Shown in pieces: positions 51,086-62,259 of a stretch of 64,000 bases of DNA. A program made the translations under genes and the position numbers. Within the stretch, counting starts at the first letter, position 1; every line of letters starts with the position of its first letter. The notes beneath the pieces are model-generated. The model was given only the letters and a program-made list of their open reading frames with translations, had not been told where the DNA came from and made no database searches. This stretch comes from Aquilaria yunnanensis. Lineage: Eukaryota > Streptophyta > Magnoliopsida > Malvales > Thymelaeaceae. The stretch lies in the NCBI GenBank assembly GCA_039654915.1, contig CM077599.1, positions 17,858,501 to 17,922,500 on the forward strand. Direction: 5' to 3'.

Positions 51086-53091
51086 GGCCTAAATGCACCA
51101 TTAGTCCTCTAACTTTTACAACTTGCACGAGTTGGTCCCTTAACTTTGACTTAGTATGAATTAGTCCTCAAACTTTGCAAAATCATGGGACTTAGTCCTC
51201 AAACTTATTAAATGAGGCAACTTAGTCCTTCAGCTGTCAAGACAAACTACAACTTTAAGCATTAACTTCCAATCTTTTAGTGAAATGACCCTTCTATTTA
51301 GGAACTTTTATTATCACCAACTCATAGGTTAATAAACTTCACTACGTTGTTAAATACATAATTAACCAATTAAATAACTTACAAAATGATAATTCAAAAA
51401 AATTATATACAATAATTTAAAAATTTTCTAATTATTTAATAATTTATATTTTTATTATTTTTTACAAACTATTTTGGTTAATTTATTGGAGAGCAAAAAA
51501 ATTATTTTTTATGCACTCCACTATTATATTGATCAATTATTTTTTTCTATATATTTTTTCTCATTTTTTTTGTACAAACTGTGCAATATTAGGGAGTTAT
51601 GAATTTAGATATCATTTTGGAACATTTTTTTGATTTGATTTATTTTTCAAACAATTACTAATAGTATGCATAATTTAAAAGAAAGAAATATAATAATTAC
51701 TAATATGAAATTAGCTTTGAATCTCTAGAACTAGCCTAATGGATGGATTTCACTTAATTAGAATATTGACTATTTTTTTATGGATTCTAGCTAATATTAT
51801 ATTTGTGAAAAAGTTTTAAATTAAACAAAAAGAAGCTGTTAATATGCAAGAAATTGAAGAAATAAAGAAAATAAATAAAAACTGAGGAAGAAGATAAGGA
51901 AAAAATAATCCCAAAGTTAAATGTTGGATTACGTTTTTTATGTGAAAAAATTGCTAATAATAGGGAATTTATATTACTAAAAAAGAAAGAAAATACGTAG
52001 GAAAAATAAATGATCAACGTAAAGGTGGAAAAAATAAAAAATGAATTTTTTTGGCTTTCTAGTTGGAACAAAAAAAAAAATAGTCAATATTCTAATTAAG
52101 CGGAATCCATCTATTAAGGTAGTTTTAGAGATCCAATGCTAATTTCATATTAGTAGTTATTAGGCTTCTTTCTTTTAAATTATACATACTATAAGTCTAA
52201 AATTGTAATTTTTCTATTACTGTTGTTTTTTATAAAGGGGGTATATCTTTACATTGCTTTTTTTTGGATGATTTATATAGCAATTTTTTGTAAAATAAAA
52301 AAGTTCAAAAACTCAATATAAGAGTTTTAACTAATACCTATATAAAAGTAGGCAAATTTTACTATTTATTTTTTAATTTTTCTTTGGAAACAAACAATAA
52401 AAAGTCAAGAAAATTATAGTACCACCTTCATTAGCATGAGAATTATAAGGCATGAATTAGTTTTAAGACGATGTGGTATACTAATTCTAAATGACAAAAT
52501 ATTAATACCAAAAAATTAATTTGGAAAACTGTTTAAAAACTAAATCTACTTAAAAAAAACTCTTCCAAAATGATCTATCAATTCATAACTCCCTAATATT
52601 GAACATTTTGTAGGAAAAAAATGAGAAAAATATTTAGAAAAAATAATTGATCAACATAATAGTGGAGTGCATAAAAGATAATTTTTTTGCTTTCCTATAA
52701 ATCAACCAAAGTAGTTTCTTAAAAAAAAAAGCAAAATCTAAATTATTAAATAATTAGAAATTTTTTACATTATTGTATATAATTTTTTGAATTATCATTT
52801 TGTAATTTATTTGATTAGTTAATTATGTATTTAAAAATTTAGTACATTTTGTTAACTCATGAGTTTGGTGATACTAGAAGCTCCTAAAAAAAAGAGTCAT
52901 TTTGCGGAAAAATTGAAAGTTATGACTTAAAGTTGTAGTTTGTCCTGACAACTAAAAGACTAAGTCCCCCCATTTAAAAAATTTGAGGGCTAAGTTGTAT
53001 GATTTTACAAAACTTGAGGACTATGTCTTACTAAGTCAAAGTTAAAGGACCAACTCGTGTGAGTCAGCAAAACTATTTGTGCATTTCGGCC
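51086..53091. mobile_element. MULE-like foldback element, 2.0 kb, near-complete palindrome
   Basis: Ends GGCCTAAATGCACCATTAG and (reverse complement) GGCCGAAATGCACAAATAG match the 31913-32950 family. Flanking 9-mers TTAGAGGAA and GTAGAGAAA agree at 7 of 9. The inverted arms continue far beyond the termini. CCTAATATTG...AACTCC and TTAAAAGAAAGAA blocks, and ATAGTCAATATTCTAATTAAG close to the centre, are all mirrored. Left arm is about 51086-51780, loop 51781-52074, right arm 52075-53091 with a roughly 300-bp extra piece. No transposase is present; an AT-rich open frame in the loop (minus, 51787-52071) is low complexity. Confidence 0.75.
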
Positions 53092-53127
53092 GTAGAGAAA
53101 AAAAAGATAGAACCTGCGGGGTTTTTT

Positions 53128-53199
53128 TGAACCCGACGTGAATCGAACACGCAACCTTCTGATCTGGAGTCAGACGCGCTACCATTGCGCCACGGATCC
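53128..53199 (-). tRNA. tRNA-Trp (CCA)
   Basis: The 72-nt minus-strand sequence begins GGATCCGTGG and ends CGGGTTCA, with intact acceptor (GGATCCG/CGGGTTC), D, anticodon and T stems. The T loop has GTTCGATTC, and anticodon CCA lies at 53165-53167. There is no intron. A run of T on the minus strand just downstream can serve as RNA polymerase III terminator. It matches the plant nuclear tRNA-Trp as I recall it. It starts only 37 bases from the end of the MULE-like element. Confidence 0.97.
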
Positions 53200-53486
53200 A
53201 GGTTGTATGAATGGGTGAGAATAATTTTTTTTTAAATAAACTATTGCTTCATTTGCTAGGAAATGACGCATCTAGCTAGGCTAGGACTGGTGCAGCAGCA
53301 TGAAGCAAAGCAACGGAGTGAAGCGCGACTGGCTTGGAGAGCATAGGTAAGTATTTCTCAATAGATTTCATTCTCCCAACCATGGAATTGCTTTGATTTC
53401 GAAAACTAAATCTCTAAGTTAACTGTCCGGAAGCGGAACCATCCTATTTCTTTGTCAGCATGACATGAGACTCTCCATCTCTCACC

Positions 53487-55839
53487 ATGGCATCTGTTTG
53501 GGCGCTCCACTTTCACTCCTCTTTCCTTCTTCAGGTAACTCCCAATTTCCGCCTCCTTTTGTCTTCGTATCTGCCTTTGCGATGTCTACCTCCGATTCAC
53601 GATTCCTATTCTCTCTATTGCATCTCATAGGGATTCAAAACTGTAGGGTCTTCAGATGTGGTTCCACTCAGAAGTAGAACCTTTTTCATGCCAAATCATG
53701 CCTTTCTAAGTTGGAAGTTCTGGGTTCCGCTGGCAATCTCTAGAAGGTCTACGGTTACAGCGGTTGATGACCGCTCTAATGGGGACCACAGCTTCCAAGA
53801 TGAGAACTCTAATCCGGGGAATGATAATGCCAAGGATCCCATTACCCGATTGCATGGAATGGTTGCGACTTTTCCTCCTGTTCTGAGAGTAAGTATTAGT
53901 TGTTTGCAATTGTTTTCTGGCTCTTTTTCATGTATTTCGATATATTTGTTGTTAATTTCTGCATAGTTGCCGTGGCAAAAAAATTGAACCTCTTTTTAAT
54001 TCATCTGGTGCTTCCTGGGTTCTTTACATTTGATCTCAGGCAAGAACAAATGGAGGGCGTGGTTTTGTGCTTGCCTTGTTTGTTGCAACTGCAATTCTGG
54101 TCATTTCCATAAGAGCGTATGTGGCAAGGAAGTCGAGGCAAAGCCATCCTGGTTCAGTGGCTGATTTGGTAAGACGTGGTCAGCTCCGATCAGATAGACG
54201 AGGCATGTATGGTTCATTTCCTCGCCTTTGTCATCTTTTTCTTTTGTCACCTCCCAATTTTTGCACGTACTGTAAGCATTTTCATCTGTCGTATACATTT
54301 GCGAAATTCTTTTTTCATTTGCTAAATAAAGCTTTCATGTCCTTCAGGTCATGTTTTCTTTGGTTTATCATTTATGTGTTAGATGCTGACTCCAAAGTCA
54401 TGTGTCAGTGTCTGTTGCCACTTGTTATGGCATGCTTTGCTTGGATTTAAACTTTCTAGTTAATATGTTCTCCAAATGAATATGCTTTTTCTGTAGATCA
54501 ACACCTCTCAGGTACGAAGACCCTTTTAATAATCCAATGGTGAAGATTGGTAAGACCAATTCTACTGTAGAAATGTGTGGGAAAGTTTATCGCTTAGCCC
54601 CTGTTACCCTTACTAAAGAGCAACAAGCAATTCATCAAAAGAGGAGGTCAAGAGCATACCAGTGGAAAAGACCCACTGTTTTTATCAAAGAAGGAGATTC
54701 AGTTCCTCCTGATGTTGACCCTGATACAGTCAGATGGATTCCTGCAAATCACCCCTTCACAACAACAGCTAGTGACCTTGATGAAGACTTGGCACAAAAC
54801 AATGTCTACCAAAAACATGGTGTTCCATTCCGTATTCAGGCTGAGCATGAAGCACTGCAGAGAAAGCTTGAGGCACTGCAAAATGTGAGTGATTAATTTA
54901 TCCCATAAAGGAGCTTAAGGTGATTATAAACCTATACTGCTTACAATAGACATTTCGGTACTTATTTGGTTTCCACAAACACACATGTTGGTTCTAACTA
55001 TCAAGCTTGTCATGGAACATGACCATTGTTTGTGACAACTTTCTTTCGTCATTGTTATATGGAGTATCTCTATGCGATCTGAGAAAAGATTATCATTCTG
55101 GTGGTTCTGGAATCCAATTATATAATTTACTAACAAGAGGGTTGACTTAGAAAATTGTAAAGCCTTCCCACTTTGTTTGCATGGTTTTATACTGCCAATA
55201 TTACTTGTAATGGTTACTTTGGTTTTGTCTATTATACCACTGAACCAAACATTTTTGGAACAAAGATCCAGTTTGAAGACAATGATGTTGAAATTTGGTT
55301 CTGCGGCAGTTCCAATTACCCTGCAAAAGAAACTTTTTTCTTGCTTGCTTCTTTCTTTCAGCAATTACCAAAGGCAGTGGCGGGTTGTCTGTGCACAGGT
55401 TAATGCAGAATGGGATTTTGTGTTACGCTATCATATTTTTGGTTAATTCACTTGGTGGTTTTCTTGGCGACTGCACTGCTTCTTTCATCTGTTAATATCT
55501 TCTCTACCTGCTATCCAAAATCAAGTTCATTGTGGCATCAGAAGGCTCATCCTATGCCAGGAGTTTATAGAATGCCTTGTTGTATTACATTCATTCTTTC
55601 TTTTAACTGTCCGTTCCACTTCATTTTGGATGCAGGGTGAAAAGCTCAAGAATCTAGTAATTGACAACAGAAATGCTAAGGATTTCCAAAGACCGGTCAA
55701 GTTAAGTGCAGAGTCAAATGATGTTGCTGACGATCACTCCACATACAAGAGGGTGGTTAACTCTAGGCCTAATGGGCAAGAACATGCTTCAGATACTGTT
55801 GAAGGCATTAAGTCTTCTGAAGAAAGGCACAAGTCCTAA
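53487..55839 (+). CDS. MCD1: MULTIPLE CHLOROPLAST DIVISION SITE 1 (MCD1), 354 aa
   Basis: Coding exons are 53487-53534, 53631-53888, 54040-54206, 54497-54884 and 55636-55839; all phases close. MCD1 is a plant-specific inner-envelope protein that sets the position of the FtsZ ring in chloroplast division together with the Min system (family knowledge). The N terminus MASVWALHFHSSF looks like a plastid targeting start. One membrane helix lies at about residues 110-127 (FVLALFVATAILVISIR). The stromal part begins RRGQLRSDRRGISTPLRYED and carries the conserved block EMCGKVYRLAPVTLT and RAYQWKRPTVFIKEGDSVPP, then a probable coiled-coil segment (EHEALQRKLEALQN). Length is close to the Arabidopsis protein. 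Exon 3 uses GGCAT|GTATGG, giving the family RGIS junction. Confidence 0.93.
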
Positions 55840-57046
55840 GATGTTATGGCTTCCAGCTGCAATATTGTCGACAGTCTGGTAAACAGTCAATTGTGCGCAT
55901 GACTTGTTGGATTTTTTAATTCAGAAGGTAGATAAAAAAATTGCAAATAGGTCGTATATAAGGTTTCTGCATCATGTTTTGATCCTTAAATGTCACTCTA
56001 CAGCTATATTAATACCATGTTCTTTTGGTCTGCAGCAGTGGCACTAGTACCATATTATGTAACTATGCATTGGTTGGACTAGGGAACTTTGGGAGCGTTC
56101 TCTTTCTTCAAGGGTAGTATGTGAGATTATGGCGTACTCTTAAAACATTCAATGAATAACATAGAATGTAGTTTGTCCACCAGAGGAAATCGGCATCTCA
56201 TATTTTCTTGCAACAGGAATCATTGAGATATTGTGTTGGCTTGATGTCTAGAAGTGAGTTGCAGTTTTTTAGCAGTTCATTATGAAACTGAAATGAACTA
56301 CCAACGAATAGCAATGCAATTTAGTCAAGCAAACGTGAAATAAGATTGGCATGGGCTTCAAAACTTTTGGGCATCCTATTTCTAGGCTTTTACTGCAGCC
56401 ATGGAAGTCCCGGCAATGCCATATTGTGTGACTAGCATTCGGCTATCATATTCCATGCTAAACTCCTCTAGGAGGCTCCTATGAAATCGTGCACATCACC
56501 ACTCAATTTCTCAAAGTGCTCATCCCTTTACTGTTTTACTTGTTGCTCCAAAACAATGTGATCGACTTGTGTCCTGGTTCCTATCGCCTAAATGTCACGC
56601 TTAAAGTGCCCAGAAGATTTCACTTGTAACAGGATGATCCGTCTGGTAGGTACTCTTTCTGCTTGTACTTCTCAGATACGGTGTTTCTAGGCTGAAACTT
56701 AACAGCTAGGGAAGGAAATGGTTGAAATTCGGAAATGGCAAGGAAGCGCTAGTTTTGTCATTATATATTAGAAACTGCAGCTCTCTTAATACGGTTTATT
56801 CAAAACAAAGATGTATAGAAAGCGAGAGTCCAAATTTCTTACCATGAGTTTGCTGAAAGAATCCTACTTACAGATTGCATCAACCCGTTTGATGTTGCTG
56901 TTTTTTACAGGGGAAAGAGATTATTGACACGAGTTCAGTTCCTGCTAGGCTACTCCTGGAAACATTTGGATCACAAACTTCACAAAATCAAACATGAGTA
57001 CATACGTCTAATCTAGCTTTGCAAAATCAACCCCGTGTAGGTGCAT
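55840..57046. other. Convergent intergenic space between MCD1 and PMI1
   Basis: The two genes point at each other. The left part is MCD1 3' untranslated sequence and the right part probably PMI1 3' untranslated sequence. No other gene is seen. Confidence 0.45.
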
Positions 57047-59629
57047 TTAAGTTGCAAACTTTATATCAGGATTTCTCATAGGTTTGAGCCACATATCAGC
57101 CATCACTCTTGAGGACATGCTCCAGAACAAATCTTGCCCCTTTGCCAACCCTTGTTTCCCTTTCTTCCCACCTTTTCCCAGTCCATATGCTACCAACCAT
57201 TGCATAGCCGTCAGCCGTTGCCTCTCAGTATCCCTAGCATTCATCTTTCCGATTGTCCGAACCTTCAGCCCCCCAACATGCAAGCTTGTGAATTTGAACC
57301 TTTTTTCCCCGTCATACCTCTCCGCTTTCTCTTCCACGTGTGTTGCATGAACGAGTGCAAGCACAGGCCCTCCAACTGCCTCATATCGCCGCAAAGGATC
57401 ACGCAGCTGCACAAGCACCACTAATGTGAGTGTTGCCGGGTTTCCTAGTTCTCCTTCAGATGAAGTTAAGCTGTAACTTTTTGTCCACTCCTCAAGTGGA
57501 ACAGCTGAAGCCAGTGGCTGGTCATTGTCAGTGCTGGCATCCTTCACCACCTTCCCACTGTGTGATGACACTTCAAAAGGAGCCTCCTCGGCCATCTCTG
57601 CCTGAATTTTCAATGCTTCAATTGCCATTGCCTCAATCTTCTGTAATGAGAATGCAAGGATTTCCTCAGCTGTCAGCGGGTTCGCATTCACATTCCAGAT
57701 ACCCGTCAATATCCTTTCTTTCCTGGCTGCATTCATTGCAGTTCCCATGGTTTTCAGAACTGCAATGGTACGAGCTGCACTCGAGCTAGCTCCTTCTTTG
57801 TTTCTCCTCTGAATGATTGCCGAGGCAATGCCCTCAAAAGCTATCTGTTCTGCAGTTTTGCCCATTAATTCATCCATCGGCATATGGGATGAAATCTGAG
57901 AGTTGAGGGCCTCAAGTCCCACAACTGCTATCCTCTGAAACAGCTCAAACCCGCTCACTGAATTGTTAGATGATAGAACCAACGGTTTTGACATCTGCAT
58001 TGCTAGTTTGGGCGTATCTGTTCTTGCCATTACAGCATCCAGGGGATTCATGGCGGCCAGGAAGCCTCCATCTTTGGTTTGAACTACACAACCTAGACCT
58101 TTTCCTAAGTCCGAGAGATAGACTTTTATCTCAGAGTCTACAGAATCCGAAGGTGCCTGAGGCTGAAGAGGGGGAGCATAATTTTGATTGAGGTGAAACT
58201 CACTAAGCTCTTCGTCCTCTAGCATCTGAAGGAATTCGCGGGTCACGTTTTCTTCCTCTGCATCTAGTCTTTGTGATTCTGTATCTTCATCTTTCAGCGC
58301 CTTCCTCTGGACCATCATCGATTCAAGTGCTTTGATCTGCTGGGCAATGGAATCGAGCTCCGTTAATCTCGTCATGTGAAGCTGGTCGTCAAGCAATACC
58401 TCTTTGACTACCTCACTGGAAGTAGACTTGTCTTCCGCCGTTCCCTGAGACTCTACATCTCCCATCTCTTTCTCCGAAATCTCCACTCCCTTATCCACAA
58501 TTTCGAAATCGGGAGGATCAAGATCATCCAGCTTTTGCGGGGCAGAGACAGAAGAGGACTGAGCCGAAGCCGGTTCATCGAGATTCAAATCGTCAATGCC
58601 TTGAAGATGATCAGGTGTTGCCGCCGTCTTGGAAGGTGTCCGAGGTCCAGCACGAGCGGACAACCTCGGGCTTGGAATACTAAAGGAGGTTTTAGATTGT
58701 TTCCGGGCAAAAGCAGAGGACAAATTTCTATTCTGGCCGGTTTTGATTGCTTCGGCTTGTCTGTAGATACCAATCCCGCCGTCCTTCTCCATGATTTGGA
58801 ACCGTAATGCCAGCACCAGTTCGCCGCCTTTGGCCTTGCCTGATAGATTGAAGTTGAAGTCCCACTGCCGGAGCTGGGTTCCTTCCAGGCTCTTGTCCAC
58901 CGACTCCTGAATGAGCTGGCTCAAGTCCACCGAATTCCTCCCGAAATCGAGCTCCTGGGCGTCGATGGCGAAGAGATAAATTAAGAAGGGACGGGGCTCG
59001 AATTTGAGATGCTTTCCGTTGCCGGCCCCGCCTGAAGGGGTGCAGTAAACGTGGCATCGGACGAAAAGGGTCTCTTCGAAATCGGCAGCTCCCTGAGATA
59101 CCCGAGAGGGCATGGTATGAACTGCTCCGTCCTTGGTTTCCTTCTTCCTGACGCAGACAGAGAGGCGGAGGCCGTTTATGGAGGCCGGGAGGCCCTGAGC
59201 GGTGACGACGTCGACGGAGAAGAGGCAGCTGAGCTTCTGCATTCCTATATGGGAGAGAGCTCGAATTGGTTTCCAGTTCCAAATCCCTTTCTTAGCGGTA
59301 TCTTGGAACTTGTTAATGCCACTTGTATTGGTGGTGGTCTGTTTGTCTTGGCCTTGTTCCGCGCTGGTCTCGTCTTGGTCTAGCTTGGGACGGGAACGCC
59401 ATGGGGAGAGCGACATGCGCCGGGGGCGGGGCCTGGAGGTGGATCTGGTTTCATAATTATTAATCTGGTCGGCAGATGGGAGAGAAGTGCGGGGAAGAGC
59501 TAGAGAAGCGGTTCTTCTAGCGGTGGAAGTGTGAGTTTGGTAGAGGGATTGGCTGAGCTGCTCCAGTTCCTCCAGAAGCTGGTTGCCGGAATTCCTTCTG
59601 GCCAAGTCGGAGTACTTTGATGCCGCCAT
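57047..59629 (-). CDS. PMI1: PLASTID MOVEMENT IMPAIRED 1 (PMI1), NT-C2 domain protein, 860 aa
   Basis: A single coding exon. PMI1 is a plant protein needed for chloroplast photorelocation and acts at the plasma membrane/cytoskeleton side of the response (family knowledge). The N terminus MAASKYSDLARRNSGNQLLEELEQLSQSLYQ is typical and is followed by a basic, serine/arginine-rich stretch. The NT-C2 (EEIG1/EHBP1-type) domain spans about residues 128-285, from FSVDVVTAQGLPASINGLRL. A long acidic, disordered middle follows with a predicted coiled coil near QIKALESMMVQRKAL. The C-terminal conserved region includes GFLAAMNPLDAVMART, LMGKTAEQIAFEGIASAI and QLRDPLRRYEAVGGP. Residue strings quoted here are broken for length. 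Length matches the Arabidopsis protein (about 843 aa). The start is the first ATG of the uninterrupted frame. Confidence 0.95.
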   Translation of the reverse strand: MAASKYSDLARRNSGNQLLEELEQLSQSLYQTHTSTARRTASLALPRTSLPSADQINNYETRSTSRPRPRRMSLSPWRSRPKLDQDETSAEQGQDKQTTTNTSGINKFQDTAKKGIWNWKPIRALSHIGMQKLSCLFSVDVVTAQGLPASINGLRLSVCVRKKETKDGAVHTMPSRVSQGAADFEETLFVRCHVYCTPSGGAGNGKHLKFEPRPFLIYLFAIDAQELDFGRNSVDLSQLIQESVDKSLEGTQLRQWDFNFNLSGKAKGGELVLALRFQIMEKDGGIGIYRQAEAIKTGQNRNLSSAFARKQSKTSFSIPSPRLSARAGPRTPSKTAATPDHLQGIDDLNLDEPASAQSSSVSAPQKLDDLDPPDFEIVDKGVEISEKEMGDVESQGTAEDKSTSSEVVKEVLLDDQLHMTRLTELDSIAQQIKALESMMVQRKALKDEDTESQRLDAEEENVTREFLQMLEDEELSEFHLNQNYAPPLQPQAPSDSVDSEIKVYLSDLGKGLGCVVQTKDGGFLAAMNPLDAVMARTDTPKLAMQMSKPLVLSSNNSVSGFELFQRIAVVGLEALNSQISSHMPMDELMGKTAEQIAFEGIASAIIQRRNKEGASSSAARTIAVLKTMGTAMNAARKERILTGIWNVNANPLTAEEILAFSLQKIEAMAIEALKIQAEMAEEAPFEVSSHSGKVVKDASTDNDQPLASAVPLEEWTKSYSLTSSEGELGNPATLTLVVLVQLRDPLRRYEAVGGPVLALVHATHVEEKAERYDGEKRFKFTSLHVGGLKVRTIGKMNARDTERQRLTAMQWLVAYGLGKGGKKGKQGLAKGQDLFWSMSSRVMADMWLKPMRNPDIKFAT

Positions 59630-60584
59630 TATAGAGGATATTGTTACAGAGAAGAAGTAGCCAAGTGGAGAGGAGACTAGTTAGATAGAATTATAAGTTG
59701 GGTTGGCTTCGCATCACAATTCAATTACAGGGACAAATGGAATAAGAAGAACAGAGAGTGTAGAACGTGTGTTATGTGGTTGTTATGTAATTTGGATAGC
59801 CTGGATGTGTGTGGGTGGCCTGTGCAGGGCCAGAAATGAAATGGAGGGGCGAGTAAAATGTGTGAAGGACAAGAGGGAAACGTTGGCTGTATCTGATTCT
59901 GATGCCCCTTCCTTACGCTTTCTCCATCGGTTGTGAAAGAGACGGCACAATTCTACTTCTGGACTGGACCCAGCCTAGCCTAAGCCAAGCCCAGCCTGTT
60001 TTACTGTATATGTGCTTCTTCTGTTCTCCTCCATGGCTCTTGGAATTTTCTCAACTCTCCTAGTCTGTCGTCTCATCGTCGCACCTATCTATTCATGTTT
60101 GTTTGGAAGCCCGCTCGTTCGCTCCACACCATTTTGCCTTGCCACCTTCTCTTGCCCAAATATCAATCTTCTGATTCTCTTCTCAAGAAATTTCCTCCCC
60201 ACCAAATCGATACAAGTACTAACCATAAGCCGCCATGAATTATTTCTGTTCTACCTGCCATTTTAAGGCAATTGAATACTCATGTGACATGTCACGTGGA
60301 ATTGACAACTTTGTTTGGAATGCTCTTGCCTTTGGGCAATTTATCTTTGATTTAGACCCAAGGGGCAGTAAGATCTCTTTTGGCCCAATAGCTGGTGTAT
60401 GCCCAAATCAAACAGGGTAACATTAATATCAAAATGGGCTTAGCCTGGAAATAGGCCCAGCAAGAAGTTTGCCTTCTACTATTGTTTGTTTTGCCTCTCC
60501 CAGTCCCACATAGCGTTTCTCTTTCTCGCAAACTCGCAAAAGCTGCAGCGTACGTAGAAGTCAACTGAAGCGAATAAGAGGAAA
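59630..60584. promoter_or_regulatory. Divergent spacer: PMI1 upstream region and promoter of the 47-aa gene
   Basis: Near the right end are several TGGGCY-type site II words: GGCCCAAT at 60382-60389, TGGGCT at 60435-60440 and GGCCCA at 60454-60459. These are common in plant promoters of mitochondrial, ribosomal and cell-growth genes. Several short open frames in the spacer have no domain support. Confidence 0.45.
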
Positions 60585-60728
60585 ATGAGTTTGATGAGGG
60601 GACAGCCGTTCGTGTACAAACTGGCCACTGTGGCCAAGTACGGGGTGTTTCCGGCCGCCATGATCGCTGCTCTCCTGTATTCGCCTCCCGACTACGCCTT
60701 TTCCAAGTCTCAAAAGCCCCAGAAGTGA
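60585..60728 (+). CDS. Small hydrophobic protein of unknown function, 47 aa
   Basis: The frame begins MSLMRGQPFVYKLATVAKYG, continues with a hydrophobic segment VFPAAMIAALLYSPPDYAF and ends KSQKPQK. A basic N terminus, one membrane-spanning segment of about 15-17 residues and a short charged tail suggest a tiny single-pass membrane protein, perhaps of mitochondria given the site II promoter words. That location is inferred. The codon pattern and a clean stop followed by a plausible 3' untranslated region with intron (CCACAG at 60750-60755 region) support a real gene. I do not recognise a named family. Confidence 0.6.
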   Translation: MSLMRGQPFVYKLATVAKYGVFPAAMIAALLYSPPDYAFSKSQKPQK

Positions 60729-62259
60729 TTCCCCTCCTCTCTTCTTCCCACAGGTTAGGGTTTCTCCTTTCTTTTCTTATTTTCCGTTACGTTTGCCGAT
60801 TCCCAGATTCTTAGCGTCCTGAATCGATGAAATCTGGCTTTGATTCGATTGTGCGTCAGTTCACTCTTCTGCCTGTTCATAGTCGCATTCTTTTGTCGCA
60901 CCCAAGCTTCTGTCTTAGATCTGACCATCGTCAACAATTCTACCCCAATAATTAATAATTTGGGCAGCTATTTCTTTAGGAATGTTCACTCTTGTTTATT
61001 TGTCTTGTCCTACCTACTTTATGCAATTCGGTTCCATCCACCAGCTTGTGTGGTTCCCTTCACTGCCTTTGTCTCATGCAGCTTATTGGTTTCTGAACGA
61101 GTAAAGACTACCTAGCTCACACCGTTTGTGTTGGGTTGTATGTTCCGGTTAGAAATTCGTCTCGCAACATTTGGTGCCATCAGTTTAGTAGAATTGTGTC
61201 ACAAGATTCATGTAGGACTCGAACGAGTTAAGATTATGGCTTAGCTGATTGACTGGTTCATTAATTTATTTGTAAATTATCCAAGGTTGTAGCTTGTTAC
61301 GGGAATCTTCTCTTGCTAACCTGGCCTTCAGTTCTAGAGATTGATTGGTCCTAAATCAGTTCATGAACCAATCAATCGATCAGCACGGATGGATGACAGT
61401 CCTAAATCAATTAATGAACCAGCGGTTCTTCTTGTCACAGTGCCAGCTAGCGTTCAGGATGAAGGTCATTAATCAATTAATTAACCAATATCAGCTAGCT
61501 ACAACCTTGGATTATTTAGCTTGGATAGAGTTCTAAGTTAGTATAGCTGACAAATTGGAGCATGAAGTAAATTTTGGTATGAGTTCCGCATTTCTATCAT
61601 TTTAGCATGGATTCTGCATTTCTAGATATCGATGTAGGTTCCTCTCCCTTATGTACAAGGTCCACATTTGCATGTTATGGTTGCTACTTGCATGTAGATA
61701 CAGATGAAATGAATTCATCTTCTTTTTTTGTCATAACACTTGATTCCTTTGTTGGTGCAGGAACATAATGTAGCTAATAATTCCCGGATGTTATGTCAAT
61801 GTTTGTGGAGGGCTGAAATTTTTGTTGGTTTACTTGGAAGGTTGTATTGTGAACCTTTCTTTCATATGGCTTTGCCCAAGTTCAATATGTGATGGTATTT
61901 CCTAAACTGAAGATTGCTCCTTGCAGATTCTGAGGTCCTAATGTATTTGTGTTCTTTGATCTGTAATGTTAATTTTCTCAATCACAATAGCTTGTGTGAG
62001 TTGAGACTGGATTAACCAATTGCACAAGACATAATCACCAATAACTTACCAACAATTCATTGAAGATACTTGAATGCATGTATGTACACAGCAGAATTTT
62101 CATCGTTATGCACGTTATGCGCTTCAATATGTAGAAGATACTACACTACGTGGAGCTACATATTATTGTATTGTATGCTAGCTAGTAGCTACGCCTGGTT
62201 GGAGTGGTGCTTGATACACTAAATCAGGATTCAACTGTGCTCCTCGAGAAGACTTGGTG
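60729..62259. other. 3' region of the small-protein gene and spacer to NAC gene
   Basis: It probably contains the small gene's 3' untranslated region (polyadenylation likely by about 61990) and the NAC 3' untranslated region at the right. An inverted repeat lies at 61276-61515. No other gene is seen. Confidence 0.4.
61276..61515. repeat. Inverted repeat with 19-bp arms
   Basis: ATTATCCAAGGTTGTAGCT (61276-61294) is repeated inverted at 61497-61515 with one mismatch. Between the arms a GTCCTAAATCA.TT.ATGAACCA word occurs twice. It may be a small MITE or a locally duplicated segment. Confidence 0.6.

Noticed and set aside
51787..52071. 94-codon minus-strand open frame in the palindrome loop
   Set aside because: Low-complexity F/S/I/L-rich translation of AT-rich DNA with no domain.
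54924..55364. 146-codon minus-strand open frame within MCD1 intron 4
   Set aside because: It lies in an intron, has no recognisable domain and no splice or promoter support.
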